From positions 1 through 9,925 of the forward strand of contig JAGQWV010000068.1 of the NCBI GenBank assembly GCA_020437045.1: a DNA stretch of 9,925 nt. The letters are read 5' to 3'. This DNA comes from Saprospiraceae bacterium. Its GTDB lineage: Bacteria > Bacteroidota > Bacteroidia > Chitinophagales > Saprospiraceae. Below the pieces are notes generated by a model, which saw only the letters and a list, made by a program, of their open reading frames with translations, ran no database searches and was not told the origin of the DNA. Shown here in pieces: positions 8,587-9,925 of the stretch. Position numbers and translations under genes: made by a program. The stretch's first letter is position 1. Every line of letters starts with the position of its first letter.

Positions 8587-9042
8587 TTAAATGGTGAAGA
8601 TGTTTTCCAGTGTGTAATCGGAGGTGCCACCTCCTGCTACACAGCTAGGTTCGATGGCTGTCCAGGTCTCTCGATCCCCGAAATAAAAATTATGTGTAGC
8701 GTTGGATGTCGACCCAAGTGATTGTGCAACAGTTTCTAGTCCAAAGACGGGAGCATTTTTTCCTTTAGCCTTAGTCACAGATGCCGATGCCCTGGTGTTG
8801 CTTCCTTTGGTAATAGGCCGGTCTCCCAGAGCGGCTGATAAGAAGCCGATTATCTTCGAATCTCCATCTGTATACCCCGATCGCAATGCCGTGTTTCGGG
8901 AAAGCCAATAGAATTTAGAACTCAGATCTTTCAAGTGCCCGCCAACCTGAAAAGGGAGATCAATTGGTTCATGTATTTGAGCATATCCCACAACAGAGCT
9001 CATGATCAGAAATAGACTTAAGACTCTCTTCATTTGCTGCAT
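8587..9042 (-). CDS. Small exported protein with degenerate YadA-head (Hep_Hag-like) repeats, probably truncated
   Basis: A 151-residue protein with a signal peptide (1-21, cleavage after GYA before Gln22) and no membrane anchor. From residue 66 glycines recur every seven residues: G66, G73, G80, (Ala87), G94, G101. Small residues follow nearby, as in the half-repeats of YadA-type head domains that form a left-handed beta-roll. The preceding FYWLSRNTALRSGYTDG (44-60) and the ending around Trp127 (TWTAIEP then GGGTSD and NIFTI) resemble, from memory, larger Bacteroidota head proteins of the form W-P-KAAFRAG and W-DPLF-GNG. Those continue further, so this one appears to stop early, without a coiled stalk or C-terminal anchor. 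Met4 at 9033 is an alternative start giving a more typical MKR signal peptide. It is followed by the LuxR-domain gene. A role in adhesion or surface structure is possible, but it may be a relic. Confidence 0.6.
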   Translation of the reverse strand: MQQMKRVLSLFLIMSSVVGYAQIHEPIDLPFQVGGHLKDLSSKFYWLSRNTALRSGYTDGDSKIIGFLSAALGDRPITKGSNTRASASVTKAKGKNAPVFGLETVAQSLGSTSNATHNFYFGDRETWTAIEPSCVAGGGTSDYTLENIFTI

Positions 9043-9084
9043 TTAAAGGTTACCGTTTATTTACTTACAATGATCTCACAATAA

Positions 9085-9104
9085 CCCGACTACCCCGGAC
9101 TACC
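9085..9104 (-). promoter_or_regulatory. Tandem 10-bp direct repeat upstream of the exported-protein gene (candidate operator)
   Basis: On the minus strand GGTAGTCCGG is followed at once by GGTAGTCGGG; the two 10-mers differ at one position. The repeat ends 42 bp before the ATG at 9042. A 10-bp period places both copies on the same face of the helix, as expected for a regulator binding side by side. The GC-rich block stands out against an AT-rich spacer. The LuxR-type protein encoded downstream is one possible binder (inference). Confidence 0.4.
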
Positions 9105-9320
9105 TATTCCAAAATTGAGATAATCGACGGGAAGACTCTTGTACGATCGTTCCAGAATATTATACATGTGTTCCAATTCTCATGGGCACCGGATATTCCT
9201 TTCTGCAATTCTATTGACGACAGGATAAAGGAGAGAAAAATGTTATTTCCAAATAATGGTCTATAATGAAAAATAATTAATAATTGTAGCAGCAATTTTT
9301 TTAACATTTGTATCATTCGG

Positions 9321-9381
9321 ACCCGATAAGTAATGCAGACTGATGTGACTTTTTGATTTTTTCGAATCATTACTTATGGGT
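9321..9381. repeat. Long inverted repeat / stem-loop in the divergent intergenic region
   Basis: The left arm ACCCGATAAGTAATG (9321-9335) pairs with the right arm CATTACTTATGGGT (9368-9381): ten contiguous pairs, one bulged G at 9325, then four more pairs. The loop is 32 bases. With 14 pairs it is the longest arm match I noticed in the window. No T-run follows on either strand, so it is not a standard terminator. It may be a structured leader of the acyltransferase transcript, a protein site, or the ends of a tiny mobile remnant. Confidence 0.45.
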
Positions 9382-9415
9382 AATTCTATTAATTCTCAAA
9401 GATCCGTTTGGTAAC

Positions 9416-9436
9416 ATCAGCAGTGAGCTGATTTTT
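9416..9436 (+). promoter_or_regulatory. Hairpin followed by T-run in the acyltransferase leader
   Basis: ATCAGC (9416-9421) pairs with GCTGAT (9427-9432) across a 5-base loop, followed by a run of five T (9432-9436). The shape is that of a short intrinsic terminator, but it lies 23 bp before the ATG at 9460 rather than after a gene. It could attenuate the acyltransferase or shape its 5' leader. The stem is short, so the effect may be small. Confidence 0.3.
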
Positions 9437-9459
9437 GTCACACGGAATAGAAGAAAAGT

Positions 9460-9925
9460 ATGCAAGCAACGAACAGCAGTGGCCGACTTTATTCTCTGGA
9501 TGCCCTGAGGGGATTTGACATGTTTTGGATTATGGGGGCGGAGGAGATTTTTCACAAGCTTTCCGAGGTGACCAATGCCGGATTCTGGAATGCCCTCTCC
9601 AATCAGTTTAAGCACCCTTCCTGGCACGGTTTCGCAGCTTATGACATGATTTTTCCTCTCTTCCTTTTTTTGGCGGGAGTAGCTACTCCGTATTCCATTG
9701 GTAAGCATCTGCAACAAGGTACGAGTCGGAAGGAATTATTGATTAAAGTGGTCAAACGTGGCCTGATTCTGGTCTTGCTGGGTATCATTTATAATAATGG
9801 GCTAGAAATAAAACCATTCGAAGAAATACGTTTTGCCAGTGTACTGGGGAGGATTGGTTTGGCCTATATGTTTGCTAACATTATATATCTGTTTGCCTCA
9901 AAGCGGTGCCGTATCATTTGGTTGG
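9460..9925 (+). CDS. HGSNAT/DUF5009-type membrane acyltransferase, N-terminal part (3' end outside window)
   Basis: This is the N-terminal 155 residues of a multi-pass membrane protein of the heparan-alpha-glucosaminide N-acetyltransferase-like family (DUF5009/NagX relatives), which move acetyl groups from cytoplasmic acetyl-CoA to sugars across the membrane. It opens with the hallmark SLDALRGFDMFWIMGAEE (12-29). KHPSWHGF follows, with His52 at the position of the acetyl-accepting His of human HGSNAT (motif KH-x-SWNG), and then YDMIFPLFLFLAG (61-73). Hydrophobic helices are visible at about 16-31, 61-78, near RGLILVLLGIIY, and near RIGLAYMFANIIYLFA. The frame is open to the window end; the family is usually about 350-400 residues. 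The ATG at 9460 follows GAAGAAAAGT, a weak purine-rich stretch. It is transcribed away from the exported-protein gene. The family is secure; the sugar acceptor is unknown. Confidence 0.9.
   Translation, partial: MQATNSSGRLYSLDALRGFDMFWIMGAEEIFHKLSEVTNAGFWNALSNQFKHPSWHGFAAYDMIFPLFLFLAGVATPYSIGKHLQQGTSRKELLIKVVKRGLILVLLGIIYNNGLEIKPFEEIRFASVLGRIGLAYMFANIIYLFASKRCRIIWL

Larger units (their letters stand above)
9043..9459. other. 417-bp divergent intergenic region with candidate control elements
   Basis: The region separates the leftward exported-protein gene from the rightward acyltransferase gene and must carry promoters for both. No convincing gene lies inside it: the one reading frame of some length (9104-9370, minus strand) has no signal, domain or family-like composition. 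It contains the tandem repeat at 9085-9104, a stem-loop at 9321-9381 and a hairpin at 9416-9436, listed separately. A weak AATTG/CAATT hairpin followed by seven T (9282-9302) and a TATAAT at 9262-9267 are also present, but I found no matching upstream box. A TCCGTTTG at 9403-9410 is one base from the Bacteroidota -7 consensus, without a clear -33 partner. Confidence 0.6.

Noticed and set aside
9143..9175. ACGATCGT palindrome and two GTTCCA copies 21 bp apart
   Set aside because: They are short enough to be expected by chance in 400 bp and tie to no gene start.
9104..9370. 88-codon minus-strand reading frame in the divergent spacer
   Set aside because: Its start lies in the stem-loop arm, its composition looks like translated AT-rich spacer, and no domain or signal peptide is visible.
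9370..9717. 115-codon minus-strand frame over the acyltransferase start
   Set aside because: The opposite strand carries the clear LDALRGFD membrane acyltransferase motif; this is its shadow.
1..9925. CRISPR array, tRNA, rRNA or insertion sequence
   Set aside because: I saw no regularly spaced repeats, no cloverleaf with a CCA end and no transposase-like protein in the window.

Overview
This looks like chromosomal DNA of a Bacteroidota bacterium, possibly from the Saprospiria/Cytophagia side, though I can only support the phylum with confidence. The evidence is a hybrid two-component system (HTCS: periplasmic propeller, Y_Y_Y, histidine kinase, receiver and AraC domains in one chain), a YtcJ-type amidohydrolase, a Bacteroidota-style YadA-head protein, AT-rich spacers, and start codons preceded by A/T-rich sequence with no Shine-Dalgarno motif.

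Layout. Bases 1-4229 (+ strand) hold three genes in one direction. They are the 3' part of a YtcJ-like metal-dependent amidohydrolase, a complete xylose-isomerase-like TIM-barrel sugar isomerase/epimerase, and a 718-residue secreted protein that resembles clan GH-D glycoside hydrolases (GH27/31/36 type) but that I cannot place in a named family. The spacers are 71 and 65 bp. The second carries a perfect 14-bp palindrome and a repeated octamer just ahead of the hydrolase.

Bases 4318-9042 (- strand) converge on that block. In transcription order they encode a short exported protein made of decayed YadA-head (Hep_Hag-like) 7-residue units that stops abruptly, a 67-residue stand-alone LuxR/GerE-type helix-turn-helix protein 13 bp later, and a 1331-residue HTCS sensor/regulator 56 bp after that. 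The HTCS keeps every expected catalytic residue.

Bases 9043-9459 form a divergent intergenic region. It contains a tandem 10-bp repeat 42 bp upstream of the exported-protein gene, a long bulged stem-loop, and a small hairpin with a T-run just before the last gene. Bases 9460-9925 (+ strand) are the 5' end of a membrane acyltransferase of the HGSNAT/DUF5009 type, with the conserved histidine motif.

How it may work together (inference): the HTCS would sense a sugar-derived ligand in the periplasm and bind DNA through its AraC domain. The adjacent convergent hydrolase, isomerase and amidohydrolase genes, and perhaps the acyltransferase, are plausible targets or companions in glycan breakdown. 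No SusC/SusD pair is in view, so this is not a complete polysaccharide utilization locus as far as the window shows. The most unusual part is the exported head fragment plus solo LuxR domain upstream of the HTCS.
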